Shown here piece by piece: positions 1 through 12,224 of a stretch of 64,000 bases of DNA (positions within the stretch are counted from its first letter, which is position 1; every line of letters starts with the position of its first letter). Origin of the DNA: Cenococcum geophilum 1.58 (taxonomy: Eukaryota > Ascomycota > Dothideomycetes > Gloniales > Gloniaceae); NCBI GenBank assembly GCA_001692895.1, contig KV748195.1, positions 1,860,001 to 1,924,000 of the forward strand. Direction: 5' to 3'. The notes beneath the pieces are model-generated. The model did no database searches, had not been told where the DNA came from, and was given only the letters and a program-made list of their open reading frames with translations. The position numbers and the translations under genes are program-made.

Positions 1-2600
1 AGAGAAGGGGCCGTACAGTTTATCTATAATAGTTTATCAATAAGGTCCAGTTCCGTAGAGTTAATAAGGTATATCTTAGCATCTAAAGAGTCTATATTTA
101 GTTCTACCTATATTTAGGAGTTAAGGTGCTCTAGTTATAGTAGCGCTTAGGTCTATAATAAGATCTTTACAGCTGTCTAGTTATTTATATCCTATTTACG
201 CCTTATAAGAGCATCTGCATAGTTAGTGGCGCCTAGCCTATATATAATTAGGAAGTTAAACTAAGATAGGGTGTCTACCTAGCGTGCCTGTTAAGCTGTA
301 AGGGCCTTTATTATTATAAAATATTNTAANGCCTTATNATCGGAAACTACCTANATAGACTTAGGGGTGCCTTCTAGTTAGGCTCGCCAGTGCTAAAAGC
401 TAGAGATAATAGCCAGCATTTCTTTATCATAAATTGGGTAGTTCAGCTCAGCATCTACTATAGTCTTTAAATAGTAAGCAACAGGGTACCATTCTCCGTC
501 TATCTACTTTTAGGAGTAAATACCAGCTATAACACCATCTAAGGTATTAGTTTCTAGCATTAAGGGCTATTCTAGGTTAAAGTAGGCGAGTAAGAGAGTA
601 GAGACTAGTCGTTTCTTAAGCTCGTTAAAGGCCTGCCTATATATAGTATTAAAGTAAAAGGGCTGGTCCTTGTGGGCAAGTAGGCTTAATAGCCAGGCAA
701 TTCTGCTATAGTTCTTAATAAAGCATTAGTAGAAGTTACAGAACCCTAAGAATAACTATACCCCCTTTACGGTCCTTAGGGGTACCTATTAGTTAATTAC
801 AGCCGTCTTTTTTAGGTCTACCTTAATCCTATTTATACTAATAATAAACCCTAGGTACTTTATACGCTTAACACTAAATTCTAACTTCTTAATATTAGTT
901 TAGAGGCTAGCTTCCTAAAGCCGTTATAGGACTTTATAGATATGCTCTTTATATTCTAGTTTATTTTCAGAGTAGATTATAATATTATTTAGGTATACTA
1001 TACAGAAGTTATTAAGGTAGTTAAATAGTATATTATTTATATATCGTTAGTATATAGCCAGTCCATTAGTCAGTCCAAAAGGTAGTATTTTATATTTATA
1101 CGTTCTATAACAGGTCTAAAACATAGTAAGGTCTTCTAATTTAGGGTCTATCCTAATTTGGTAAAAAACCTAGCGGATATTAAGCTTTATAAAGACTTAG
1201 CTCTACTTATTTGGGCCAAAGTCTTATTAAGTAAAGGCAATAGGTAGCGGTCTTTAAGGGTTAAATTATTAAGCTTATGGTAGTCGATATAGAAACGAAG
1301 TCCTCTATTTAGCTTTTTAGTAAAGAGAATAAGTAAGTTAAAAGGGGCTTAACTAGGCTTAATAAAGCCCTTATCTAGGTTATTAATAAGATACTACTTT
1401 ATAGCCTATAATTTGGCAGTAGATTACTATCGGAGGGGGCTATAGCTAAGGGTAACCACCTTATCCGGCTTAATTTTAATCTTATAGTTATACGGTCGGT
1501 AAGGCGGAAGTATATTAGATACTGCTTTAGAGAAGGTATCTTTAAATTTCTAGTATTAACGGGGCAGTTTCTATTCTACTAGCTCCTTATCTATAAGCTT
1601 ACCTTTCTCTTAGGCTAGGGCTTCTTTCTCTTTAATTATTTAATTAATTTTATATAAGCTAGTTATAAAGGCAACGGTATTAAGCTAAACTAGGTTTTAG
1701 TAGAATCCAATAGCGCTAATATAGTAGATATTAACTAGTAGGAGGTCCGTAGGTTTCTTTACAGATTTTTATTAGGCTGTATTTTACGGTATAGGGTTTA
1801 TAGTCTTCCTTAGCTCGCGTTCTATTTTCTATAAGTTATTCTTTCAGTTTATTAGTTTAGTATATTATCTAATATCCCTAGCCTTCCTTTATAGCTATAT
1901 AGGGCCTAGGTTCTCTATTAGGGACTTAGCTAGGCCACTACTAACTTCCTAAGTCTTTAGTGCGGGTAGTATAACATAGGCAGTCTAGGGGCGGCGTAAT
2001 ATACGGATCCGTTACGGATTAAGCTATATATCCTTCTTAAAAGCCTAGTCCCTATACGTTACATTAGCCTAATAAACAGTGTCTATCTACAGCCGTATAA
2101 GGTCTCTATTATAATACTAATCTCTTTAATAAAGGAAGGCGTTAGAAGTATAGTTTCGGGCCAGATAAGCTACCTATTCTATATATTAAGCTATAAGCCT
2201 AAATAGGCTAGCTATTTTCTCCCTAAAATTATATTATAGCTTCTAAGGTCCGTAATAAGAAAGGGGATGTTATACTACCTTTATCCGTTAACGCGGAGGT
2301 AGATTCGCAAGATAGTTATAATAGGTAGCCCTATTTATCCGTTATAACCGTAAATAGGAATTAGTTTGGGCAGTTCTTTAAGGGGTATATTTAAAAAGTC
2401 AGCCAGTTTTATAACGCACTTTATATTAATTAAGGTAAAGACATTTACTCCTAAGTTAGTTAAAGCAGAGGTTAAAACTTAATATCTATTACGAAATAAA
2501 GTATAAGGGATAGTACAGCTTCTTCTACTAATTAGCCGACCCAGATTAATATATAACATATTAATCCCTTTTAACCTTAGAAAGGAGTCTTCCTCTAAAG
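1..2600 (-). pseudogene. Element A pol relic: protease linker, reverse transcriptase, RNase H
   Basis: Conceptual minus-strand translation shows, in polypeptide order, a RT palm with PFGLTN near 1064-1082, the catalytic motif read as YLNN at 984-995, KYLGFII near 845-866, the post-RT FLGFCNFY block near 700-760, and the RNase H signature YPIYDKEMLAII at 405-441. In the Ty3/gypsy family the catalytic motif is YLDD; both Asp codons are Asn here, as expected from G-to-A RIP changes. Several in-frame TAA/TAG stops replace Gln. Roughly 1120-2600 should hold the RT N-terminus and the protease, which I could not pin to a DSGA motif. Non-functional. Confidence 0.88.
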
Positions 2601-2699
2601 TTCTTCTTTTTATAGCTCTATACTATTCTCCTAAATTAATAGGACCTCGTTTATCTTTACCTTTATTAGGTAGTTCCTTATAGGGTAGCCTATTTAACC

Positions 2700-3551
2700 G
2701 CACGAGAAGTAAGCTCCTTAATTGCTAAGGGCCTATATACGGGGGTCGCTATATATAAGCTGGGTGTATACCAGGCCCGTAGTAGGAGTAGCTGCATAAC
2801 TAGCCGCTGGGTTAATTATAGGGGTTGCCAATTATACTAGGGCACTACGGGCCGTATTCGCAGTACTTACGGCCTAGTTTATAAGGTTTTTAGTTTTTAG
2901 CTAATTAGCGCGTACCTTAATTTAATAGAGGCCTTAGTTAATAGCTAGGCAATAGTCCATAAGTTCCTTTAACGTCTATGCTATAATATAAGCTGGTAAT
3001 ACGGCCCGCTATAGGTCTAGGGTAAGCTTATTAAAGAGGTCTAGCAGTAAGTCTTCTTAGGGGATTTAGGCCTGTCCGGCCAGGTATAGAAAGCGGGTTT
3101 AGAAGGCCGAAAAGGTCTCCGTTATTTTTATATTTAGGCTTTTATAGTTAAGGCGGGCGTTTTATACTTTAAAAGGGTCTTTATAAATAGAAGATAAGTA
3201 TTTAATTATTTCTTCTTTAGAGATAAAGGGGTTTACTAAGTCTTTAGTATATTGCGGGCGTAAATACATCTAGGCGTCTCCGCCAGTACGGCCGAAAACA
3301 TAGGCCATTCTGGCTTAGGCGCTAGGGAAGTAGTCTATATTAACTTTAAGCTTATCTCGTAATTAAAGCTTTTAATTATTAAATATAGGGTTAGTTCCGT
3401 CTATAAGTAGTAGGGGGTCCAAGACCTTTACTAACCGCTTTAGTGCTATATAGGCCTTAATAAATCCACTAAGGCGCTAGGATAGGGCCTAAAGGACTAT
3501 AATAAGTCTTTAGTTATCTAACAATGACTTATTATAAGATATAGGGGTATC
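2700..3551 (-). pseudogene. Element A gag relic, C-terminal part
   Basis: This lies between the protease region and the insertion point of element B, and is continuous (minus strand) with the gag start at 11471-11617 once B is removed. It is degraded, and I could not read a clean zinc knuckle. The assignment as gag rests on position upstream of pol and on continuity with the ATG-initiated segment on the far side of B. Confidence 0.6.
3547..3551. repeat. Target-site duplication of element B, left copy
   Basis: GTATC immediately precedes the left LTR and recurs exactly at 11466-11470 after the right LTR. Five base pairs is the usual gypsy duplication length. Confidence 0.93.
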
Positions 3552-3972
3552 TATAACGAAGCCTTATAGTAGGAACTACGGTAGACTTGTTAATGGGCTA
3601 GGTATATAGGTAAATAAGAAGTTAACAACGTAATAACAACTAGTGGAGTAGTTGCCTAACAAATTAACTCTAATTATATTCTGAGATTCACTACAAAGGA
3701 GAGAACTATCTAGGTAGGGACTATAGTCCTTTAAATACACAACCGTACTCCTAAGAAATCCCCTTAATACGTAAGGTACGTATACTTTATCTACTCTATT
3801 ATAGATCCTATAGATCGCACAGATTATACAGATTACGTTATATAGCCTTAGTTACTATTCCTTATTATATAGCTCTATCGGCTCCATTCTAGACTATACC
3901 TAAATTAACTAACTAGCTTCTTCCGACTCCTCTCCAAGTAGTTATAATATTGTACTTAAAGCGTCCGTAACA
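3552..3972 (-). repeat. Element B 3' LTR (left copy)
   Basis: This is a 421-bp direct repeat of 11045-11465. It starts TATAACGAAG (ancestral TG ends changed to TA) and ends GTCCGTAACA. It differs from the right copy mostly by C-to-T or G-to-A changes, and it carries more of them than the right LTR, so the two LTRs were mutated unequally. Confidence 0.92.
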
Positions 3973-4699
3973 CTATCTCCCTCCTCTTTATCTTTGTCCT
4001 TAAAGATTCTAAATATCTCTAAGTTGTTTACTAGAGGTGTAATATCCGTCTAATTAATTTAGTTAATATCTTTACTTATTATACCTAAAGCAATTTCTTC
4101 TTTATCTACAGCCCGTCGGTCTCGTACCGTTACTACGATATTATCTCTTAGTAAGATTATGCTGTCTCCGTATTCTTATTATTTAAAAGAGGGGTTAGTC
4201 TTATATTGCGTTAGCGAGTCTATCTTCGCGATAACCGTCCTCTTACTTAGAGTGTACTAAAGTAAATATTTGTTCGTCCTATAACGTTTACTCCGTCTCT
4301 AATGCTAAATATACGCGACCTATTACTCTTAATAGTCGTCTAGTTCCTTAACTTATTTGTCTTAGGGTCTTATATTTAATCTACTACTGCGCGGCTAAAT
4401 AATAAACTGTTTGTTGCTCTGGCGGAGTTACGCCGTTTACGTAATATAAAATAGGAGGCTGCTAATGCTTAATAAAGGGCCCTCAAGTCTCGTCTTATGG
4501 CGTCCGCTCGGTTAATTCATCTTAAGAAGGTATATAAGAAGGTCTGTTTTAAAAAATGGAAACTTATAGAATAAGGTTTATAAGAACTTAGTAATAAAAG
4601 AACGGATTCTCTTCTAATAGAGAGGGAAATAGATCTAAATAGTTTAGCAACTGCTCTTTTTAGGTCCCTCTTAGGTAATTCATTTTTTAGCAATTCTTC

Positions 4700-6350
4700 T
4701 TTATTAATGCTGCCTAACCTAATTTCTTCTAATACTCCTATACCTTTCCTATAGCGTTCTTTAAGTTTTCTAGTAGCTTCTAGGTAGTTTTAGTGTAGCC
4801 TATCTACTTAACCTTATACCATATTTTATCGTTAATATCCTTATAACTAACGATCTTTAAAACTTGCTATTCGTCTTCTTCTTATCCTCTATACGTGTCT
4901 GCTTCGTAAACTAGTGGCTTAATATTCCTATATACTAGCTCTAGTATTGTAATATACTATATAGGGTAGATCTTTATCTTAGCTAGTAGGTTTAATTTAA
5001 ACGTAACCGGTGAAATCCTTTAAATAATTTCGAAAGGTTTTAGTCTAACGTAGTCCAACTTCTTACTTAGCCGTTAACTTTTAAAATTTTTATATAGTAG
5101 CCATACTTTATCTCCCTCCTTAAGATCTAGTCCCTTAGATCTCTTAGCGTTATAATACTTTTTTATTCTCTCTTATATTTTCTTTACTAATTCCATAAGG
5201 TCTATATAAAGATTTATTAACATCTTTATTCTTTCTTTAGCTGTGCTACTCGTTTTCTTTACTTACTTTAGTAATAACGATGTTCTTAACTTATATCCGT
5301 AATTTGCCTTAATAGTAATATGCCTATTCCTTTTTAAAGTGTTGTATTGTATATAAACTATATAACTAGTAATAGCGATACCTAATTATTCTATATATAA
5401 TTAATATAATGTCTTAGATACTGTTCTAGCGTCTAATTCAATCTTTCTATTTAACCGTCTCTCTGTGGATAATATGCGGTAGAAGTTACTACTTAAACTC
5501 CTTACTCCGCTAAAAATACCTCCTAAAATACTACTATAAATCTTAAATCTCTATCCAATATAATCTTACTTAGTACTCTATATCTTACGAACACTTCTTT
5601 AATATAGATTCTAGCAATATCTTCCGCTAAGATTTCTTCTATGCATGCTATAAAGTACCCCTACTTTGTAAGCTTATCTACTATTACTAAGATTACGTCG
5701 TAATTTTATCTAGTAATAGAATCTCTTAACTTTAGTAACTTAATAATAAAGTCCTATAATATGACCTCCTATAGTCTTTCTGGTATTTTAATAGGTTATA
5801 GCCCTCTATATAGCTTATACCTTATTAGTTTATTTCTCTAACAATCTAGATATTCTTTTATTACTTTTCTCGCGATATTCTAGATTCCGTTAATAATATA
5901 TTCTTCCTACAGTCTTAACACTAAGCCTATTGCTCTATTGTGTCCTTAAGTCATTCCCTTATAGAAATCTTTTATAAAATGTTCTACTATACTTTTTAGG
6001 ATATACTTCACTTCTTAATTCTTATATATATCCATCTATGGATCTTCTAGTTATACTTCTAGAATTTTCTATACCCAAAAGCTTTCTAGTATCTCGTAGA
6101 CTTTTCCTAGTTTGTCATCCTCTTAAGTTACTACCAGTTTAGGGTAATTATATCTAATTAATCTATCCTTATCTCTGCGTAGTATTGCTCCTAATAGTTT
6201 CTCATTATTTTATAGTTCAGCCTTTCTACTAAGTACGTCTACTCTTATATTTTTAGTTCCTTTAGTATACTAAATCTTAAAATAATATTCTATAAGCATC
6301 TCTACCCATCTAACCTATCTCTAATTAAGTTCTTTTGTTATTAGGAACCC
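4700..6350 (-). pseudogene. Element B integrase with C-terminal chromodomain (relic)
   Basis: Minus-strand translation gives the integrase C-terminal GPY/F-type segment (VWLLYKNF near 5090-5120, then a KLDYVRLKPFEII-like stretch) followed by a chromodomain near 4770-4910 (YKVKWIGYT, then an ENLKNA-like end). This is the domain order of fungal chromoviruses, in which the chromodomain steers integration toward heterochromatin. Multiple in-frame stops from RIP make it non-functional. The catalytic DDE core region (about 5200-6300) is present by position. Confidence 0.85.
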
Positions 6351-8100
6351 TGTTAGGTTTTTATAATCTATTTTAACTATAAATAGTTTCTTTACGCCTT
6401 ATAAGAATGCTCTCCATTCCTTAAGTGCTATAACTATACCTAATAACTCCTTATTATAAACGTCATAGTTTAACTCTAGTAGTGTTATCTTTCTACTATA
6501 GTATACTACTGGATACTATGCGTCCTAATATTTCTATAGCAAATATACTCCTAGTACGTAGTCTAATACGTCCGTTTCTATAACCGTATTTAGTTCTAGT
6601 TAATAGATCTTAAGGATTAGCTTTTAGGTAAACAATTCCTTAAGTTCTTTAAACAACTTTCTCTATTCGTCTCCCTAGGCCTATAGTTCCTCTTTCTTTA
6701 TAAGCCTCGTAAATGGTTTAATATTCTTTAACCACTATGCTATAAACCTTCTATAGTAGTTGCAAAACCCTAAGAATAACCTTAACTGTGTTACATTCTC
6801 TAGTTCTTACTAACTTACTATAGCTTTAATCTTCTTTAGGTCCATACTAATATATCTTAGTTTAATAATAAATCTAATAAAATCAGTCTTCCTTATAAAG
6901 AACTCGCATTTCTTAATTACTACTAGCATCTATTCTTCCTATAGTCTCTTTAAGACCCATTTAACATATTCCCTATACTCTCCCTTAGTTATTAAGTAGA
7001 TAATAATGTTATTAAGATATACCATAATAAACTTATTAAGGTATTCTCCTAATATACTATTAATTCGTTTCTAAAATGTTATGAGTGTATTTATTAATCC
7101 GAATTGCATTACTAATAGTTTATATAGTCCTTCTCTTAACCTAAAGGCTGCCTTCTATTTATCGCCTTCCTTAATTCTAATCTAATAGTATACCCATCTT
7201 AGATCTATCTTTGTAAAGATTTGCGCATTGCCTATCCAATCTTAGATTTCGCTAATTAAGGGTAAAGGATACCTATCCTTCTAAGTAATACTGTTTAACT
7301 ATCTATAGTTAATACATAACCTGGGCTTTCCATTTTTCTTTAGTATAAATAGTACTGGATATCCTACTAATAACTGCAATAGTCTAATATATCCCTTTTA
7401 TAAGTTTTCTTAGACAAACTCTTTAAGTGCTCTACCTTCTTTTTTAGTAAGCTTATAGATTAGAAAATACTTTAGGCTTATTCCTAGTTCCAATTCTATC
7501 TTATAATCCCATACTATATAATCTACTAGCTTTTTACTTTTTAGTAACTATAGTTTCTTACCATACTTATAGTATCTCTTTAGTATATAACTTAAGCCTT
7601 ACTTAGTCTCTTTATATATTACTCCAACTTAGTACTATACCAACTTGGTCTACTATCGCATCTTACGGCGTTAAGTATCCCTAATATTAACCTAACCTAT
7701 AATCTAATCAATCCTTAAATTATATTCCTATAACTAAGGCATACCTAATACTGCCTCATCCTGTCCTAATAGTAGGATATTAAAAAACATCTTAATTCGT
7801 CTTCCTTTAATAGTTATTTAAATAGGTCCTATTTTAAGATTAATAATCCCTCCTCTATAGGCTATTAGATCTCCTAAAATCGTAACTAATAAGTAAGGTT
7901 ACTCCTTCTATCTATAAGGTAATCCCATTCTCTTAACTACTGCTAGTAAGATATAGTTCCGCGTTACTTTACTATCTATTAGCGCTTCAAACTACTAATC
8001 TTACTAATTAACTTATAAATTTAGGTATTATTCTTAAATTCCTTTAAGGGTCTAAGGCTCTACCACTAGCTCCCTCTAGTCCTATAGGCCTCTACTTTTC
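6350..8100 (-). pseudogene. Element B protease, reverse transcriptase and RNase H (relic)
   Basis: The RNase H motif [19 protein letters not shown] is readable near 6400-6480, followed by the linker DYKNLTGFLITKELN toward lower coordinates. The RT catalytic motif is at 7008-7019 and reads YLNN instead of YLDD. The RT fingers and palm extend to about 7560, and the region 7900-8060 should hold the protease by position. In-frame stops at Gln codons are frequent. Confidence 0.85.
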
Positions 8101-9899
8101 TTAACTATAGGCTACTTAATCTAGTTATACTTAGCTTACTCTTTAGCCAATACCTAGTTTGCTTTTTATCTTTAATATACTATAAATATATATTCTCTAG
8201 GCATTCCCACCACTATTATCTATCTAAGCATTCTTCTATAAGGAATCTTCCTAGTTAAAGTACTAAACTTCCTTCCTCTTAGACTTCTACTAGATGCTAT
8301 CCGTGCATATATTTAGCATTCCTATATTATCGCTTATTTATTATCTAGTATATCCTTATAGGGTATTTCTAATTCTTTTCCTTTGGATTCTTATGCATCT
8401 CGTATATATTATCTATATACGCAATCTATAATAACATATAGTGTGCCAGGTGCTTTAGGTTAACTCTTAGCTTATCTTTATTCTTAAGTTTAAACCTTTA
8501 TTATGCTAATCTAAACGTTATAACTTTATTCGTAGGTACTAAGATGCGTCTCTTGCTTTTCTAGTCCTCTAATTTTTCCTCTAGATCCTTTAACGTTATA
8601 ATTAAGGCTCCTTTAATATACGTTATGGCCTTCTCTATAATTAGGTGGTTCTAGATAACTCTTTTATCTAACTACATATAGAAATCTTCCTACTTATTGT
8701 TATGCCTTTGCCTATACCACTTTTAGTACAGCTACTAAAGTATATATAGCTTATCCGTAAGAAAGTATCTTCCTATTACTGCGTTATAACAGCCTTTAGT
8801 GTGTCGTTCCTTAAACCTAATAGGGATCCCTAGATCCTCTTTATCTTCTAGTTTAGTAAGCCACTTAGCTCTTAGTATACCTGCCCCAGGCCTATTAGTA
8901 ATTCTTTGTACTAGTGCTCTATCCCTTATACGTCCCAATATACTAGATCTCTTATCTAGTTTCTATTCTTGCTATACAATAATTCGTTACCTAAATTCCT
9001 CTATAGTTTCTTTTGGTTTACGTCTTACGCTTAAATCCTTAAAGTCTTCTTGCTTCTTAATCTTAGTATTAACTTTTTGATCTTTAGGCCAAACACTATA
9101 TTCTCCTAGCAAGTCTTCTAGGTCTATATATCTGTCTCCTAGTTTAATTACTATTTATACTACAGATTCTCTAATCTATAAAGAAGCCTCTTACCTCTTA
9201 CTTATAGGTGTTTTAATTTGTACCCCAAATTCTTAGCCCTTTTAGATTCTTAATCCTAAGCTTGCTTTTATCTTAAGCTTTACTCTAGCCTTAGTCCTAC
9301 TAGGCTTACTTAGTGTTTTTATCTTATCTTAAGAGTCTTATGCCTTTAAGAGACTTCGTTCTAAGCTTATTTATATATTACTAAACTAAGCCGTTACTCT
9401 GCTCCATCGGTTATCGTCCGTTATAGGTCCTTAAGCTTACCTTATCTCGTCTTAAGAATCTTAGTTATCTCGCATCTCATCTTAAGAATCTTAAGCTTTT
9501 AGCCTTTTGCCTTTATTAAGTGCCGAAGTAGTTCGCTAACCTACTTCTCTTACATCTTATAAAGCGATAGACATCGTGTTTAGTAGGGTCTTGATCCCTA
9601 CTAATATTCCTATTCTATAGTGGAATTATCCTCTACCTCTATTATAACATCTCTAAGGTCTGCTCGTTCCTAGTAAACGGCCTATATTACCTCATCGTTA
9701 TAAAATACTTCGCCTATATCAAATTTATCGTCCTTAATATCCAATCTGCGAGCTGGTTCATTGGTTCCTCTATATCCTATAAGTGCTAGCTCTTATAGCC
9801 AATAGCTTACGCTATACTTAGCGTCCTTATAAATTTAATATATATTGTTATAATAAAACGCAAAACTCCTAATTAAACATTCTTTGGTTCCTCGCAGCG

Positions 9900-11003
9900 C
9901 ATTATCGTCCCTCTATACGTGTATGTCGTCTACTAGTCTCGTGCCTTTTACTATATAGTAACTCTAACCACTTCTATAGTCTCTGATATAATAACCCTGT
10001 TTTCCGCAATTTATATAAGCTCCTTCTTTAAACCATTTTTCTTATTATGGAGTCCGCCTAAACATCTTCTACTATTAAGATCCCTAGTTCGGCCTCTACT
10101 CCTTAGACCTTTAATCACTTAATCTATATCCTCTAGGTTTCCATAATCTTTTATTCTATTTTCTAGATTCTTTAGTACCACTTAGGTCCATTAGCTCTGC
10201 GCCATACCATAGTTTTTGACTTAGCTTTGGTCGTTGCGTACTTTACGCCTTATATAACTATAAAACTCTATCCTAGCCTCTCTTAGCCTGCTCCCTTTAA
10301 TAGATCCTATTATCGATCTTTATCGCTTAATCTATTAGTTCCCTTAGGGTGTCCGCATCTTCCATTAGGATAATCGCGTCCTAGACTTTAGCCTTAAGCC
10401 CTTGCTTATACTGTGCTATAAGCGCCCTATTATTCTACTCTACTTACGTTACTAACGTTTGGAACTGCGTTATATACTTAATTACTAAAGTTTATTGCGT
10501 AATATTTTGGAGTTTTTTTTCTGCCGTAGTTGTTAATTCCAGGTCTCTAAATATCTGTGTTAATCGTTCCGCGAACCCTTCCTAGCTTAAGAATATAAAC
10601 CGTATATCTTAATTGGTGGTTATTATGCCATTCGCTTATATTTCTGTAAGGTAAGGCTTAAACCATTTAAGTGCTCTTCCCGATAGGAATAATCCCGCAT
10701 ACGCTATTCGATCCATAGGTATTGGTAGCTTTACCCCTTCTTATATAACCTTAAAGTGCATTTACGTCAGAAACCCCTTAAGCTTTAATCTTTCTCTAAT
10801 AGTAGTTTAATCTTTGCTATTCTAATCCCGTTAATCTTATTTTCCAACGTCGTATTATTTTCCGTTAGCTAGTTAACTATCTCTTATAGTTGTCCGACCG
10901 TTACTGGTTGCTATAAGTCAGTGTCTGCTATACTAGTGTCGTTACCTAATCTCAAAGTAGTTGCCGCCGTCGATAGCGTCGTGGTGGCTGCTTTTAGTAG
11001 CAT
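9900..11003 (-). pseudogene. Element B gag relic with zinc knuckle
   Basis: It starts at the ATG whose reverse complement is 11001-11003, 41 nt downstream of the 5' LTR. The N-terminus (MLLKAATTTLSTAATTLR) is almost unmutated. A retrotransposon gag core follows around 10430-10560, with a readable KLQNIT then FQTLVT pattern and a DTLRELID segment near 10330. The CCHC knuckle at 9974-10016 reads Y-I-N-C-G-K-Q-G-Y-Y-I-R-D-Y: two Cys and the His became Tyr by RIP. Stops appear throughout. The region 8100-9900 between gag and protease is present but I could not subdivide it. Confidence 0.82.
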
Positions 11004-11044
11004 GTTATTTGACTTTGTTAATACCGTAACCTTAGTAGTGAATG

Positions 11045-11465
11045 TATAACGAAGCCTTATAGCAGGAACTACGGTAAACTTATTAATAGGCTAGGTATAT
11101 AGATAAACAAGAAGTCAACAACATAATAATAACTGGTGGAGTGGTTGCCCAATAGATTAACTCCAATTATATTCTAAGATTCACTATAAAGGAGAGAACT
11201 ATCTGGGTAAAAACTATAGTCCTTTAAATACACAACCGTACTCCTAAGAAATCCCCTTAATACGTAAGGTACGTATGCTCTGTCTGCTCTATTATAGATC
11301 CTACGGATCGCACAGATTATACAGATCACGTTATGTGACCTCGGTTACTATTCCTCGTCACATAGCTCTATCGGCTCCATCCTAGACCGTACCTAAATTA
11401 ACCAACTAGCTTCTTCCGACTCCTCTCTAAGTAGTCGTAACATCGTACTTAAAGCGTCCGTAACA
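11045..11465 (-). repeat. Element B 5' LTR (right copy)
   Basis: This is a 421-bp direct repeat of 3552-3972. It ends GTCCGTAACA and is followed by the duplication GTATC at 11466-11470. It retains CpA and TpG sites lost in the left copy, for example around 11330-11365. Confidence 0.92.
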
Positions 11466-11470
11466 GTATC
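11466..11470. repeat. Target-site duplication of element B, right copy
   Basis: GTATC, identical to 3547-3551. Confidence 0.93.
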
Positions 11471-11617
11471 TCTGGCTTTAAGTAGCTCTTATAGTCGTTC
11501 AATTTCAGTATTAGCAGCCGTAAGCTCCGCCTAGGGGGTTAAAACGTTAATTATTTCTTCATCTAAAGTATTTAAGGGTCCTACAGCTACTTTACCTACA
11601 GCTATAGTTTGTGGCAT
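11471..11617 (-). pseudogene. Element A gag N-terminus
   Basis: The minus-strand ATG (reverse complement of 11615-11617) opens MPQTIAVGKVAVGP and then a Glu-rich, probably coiled-coil segment with two TAG stops. It reads up to the insertion point of B, and the rest of gag continues at 3551 and below. The start is chosen because it is the first ATG downstream of the 5' LTR at 11826 and its frame is open for about 30 codons. Confidence 0.75.
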
Positions 11618-11825
11618 AGTGGTAGGGGTGTTAGGTAATTTTAAGTAATTTCTTTAGGGGTTCTAGTCTATGCGTATCTTATAGGTCCTTTCCTTAGGAT
11701 TCTATTCTTTTCTTTTAGGTCCTATCCTTATGGTCCTAGTAATGTCCTTAGGGTCCTATTCTGTATTCTTATAGATATATTTAAGTTCCTTCTTAGGAAG
11801 AAAGAGTAGAGTAAGCTTTAGATAA

Positions 11826-12062
11826 TATTAGCGACTTAGTTAATTAAGATATAAGCACGGTAAAAGGGTCGCGCAAGCCTATATAATTAGATTGTCTATA
11901 AACAAGAATCTAAAGCTAGAAAAAGGAAAGGAGAAAAAAAGTAGCGCCGTTTAGTATTTTATAAGATCTTCGCGTCACATAATCGCAATATGCGGCAATC
12001 TGTAGCAACTTACCAATGCGAAGTTCTGCTAAGTTCTGCTAAGTTCTGCCAGTGCCGTAATA
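11826..12062 (-). repeat. Element A 5' LTR
   Basis: 237 bp. It begins TATTAGCGACTTAG and ends GTGCCGTAATA (ancestral TG...CA ends). It matches the 44536-44751 LTR of element C in the same orientation and, reversed, the 34758-34985 LTR of element J. Near the end it contains the family's AAGTTCTGCTAAGTTCTGC reiteration. The partner LTR is outside the window, so the duplication cannot be checked. Confidence 0.85.
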
Positions 12063-12125
12063 AGGGCTACTAGGATCTCTAGGAGATACTTACACTCGGT
12101 TTCCTATTAGGAGCCTATTAAAAGC

Positions 12126-12224
12126 CTACCTAGACTACCTAAACTATCTAAACTACCTAGACTACTCGGATTACTAAGACTACTAGAACTATTAAAACTA
12201 CTAAAATAACTAAAACAATTAGGA
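12126..12224. repeat. 9-bp minisatellite, about 11 units
   Basis: Units resemble CTACCTAGA / CTACCTAAA / CTATCTAAA, decaying toward CTACTAAAA rightward. The 9-bp period is held without slippage across the array. Confidence 0.8.

Larger units (their letters stand above)
1..3551 (-). mobile_element. Ty3/gypsy element A, 3' part (internal region; 3' LTR outside window)
   Basis: This is a minus-strand LTR retrotransposon whose integrase and 3' LTR lie left of the window. Read on the minus strand it gives RNase H, reverse transcriptase, a protease-linker region and gag in rising plus coordinates. The gag is interrupted after 3551 by element B and resumes at 11471, with GTATC repeated at both junctions (3547-3551 and 11466-11470). 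The same pol sequence recurs in elements C, F and J, so this is one chromovirus-like family. It is heavily RIP-mutated, with stops at former Gln codons. The n characters at 326-353 are ambiguous bases. The LTR at 11826-12062 closes its 5' end. Confidence 0.9.
3552..11465 (-). mobile_element. Complete Ty3/gypsy element B nested in gag of element A
   Basis: It is 7914 bp including two 421-bp LTRs, with a perfect 5-bp target duplication GTATC. Coding order on the minus strand is gag (from 11003), protease, RT, RNase H, integrase and chromodomain, so the 5' LTR is the right-hand one. The element is RIP-mutated throughout but less so near its 5' end, where the gag start still contains several CpA sites. 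A second, more decayed member of the same family is element I at 27351. Confidence 0.93.

Noticed and set aside
8735..9080. Overlapping plus and minus open frames of 67-93 codons
   Set aside because: They lie in the gag-to-protease part of B and do not match its frame or any known domain.
12126..12224. CRISPR-like spaced repeat
   Set aside because: Contiguous 9-bp tandem units without spacers, in a eukaryotic genome.
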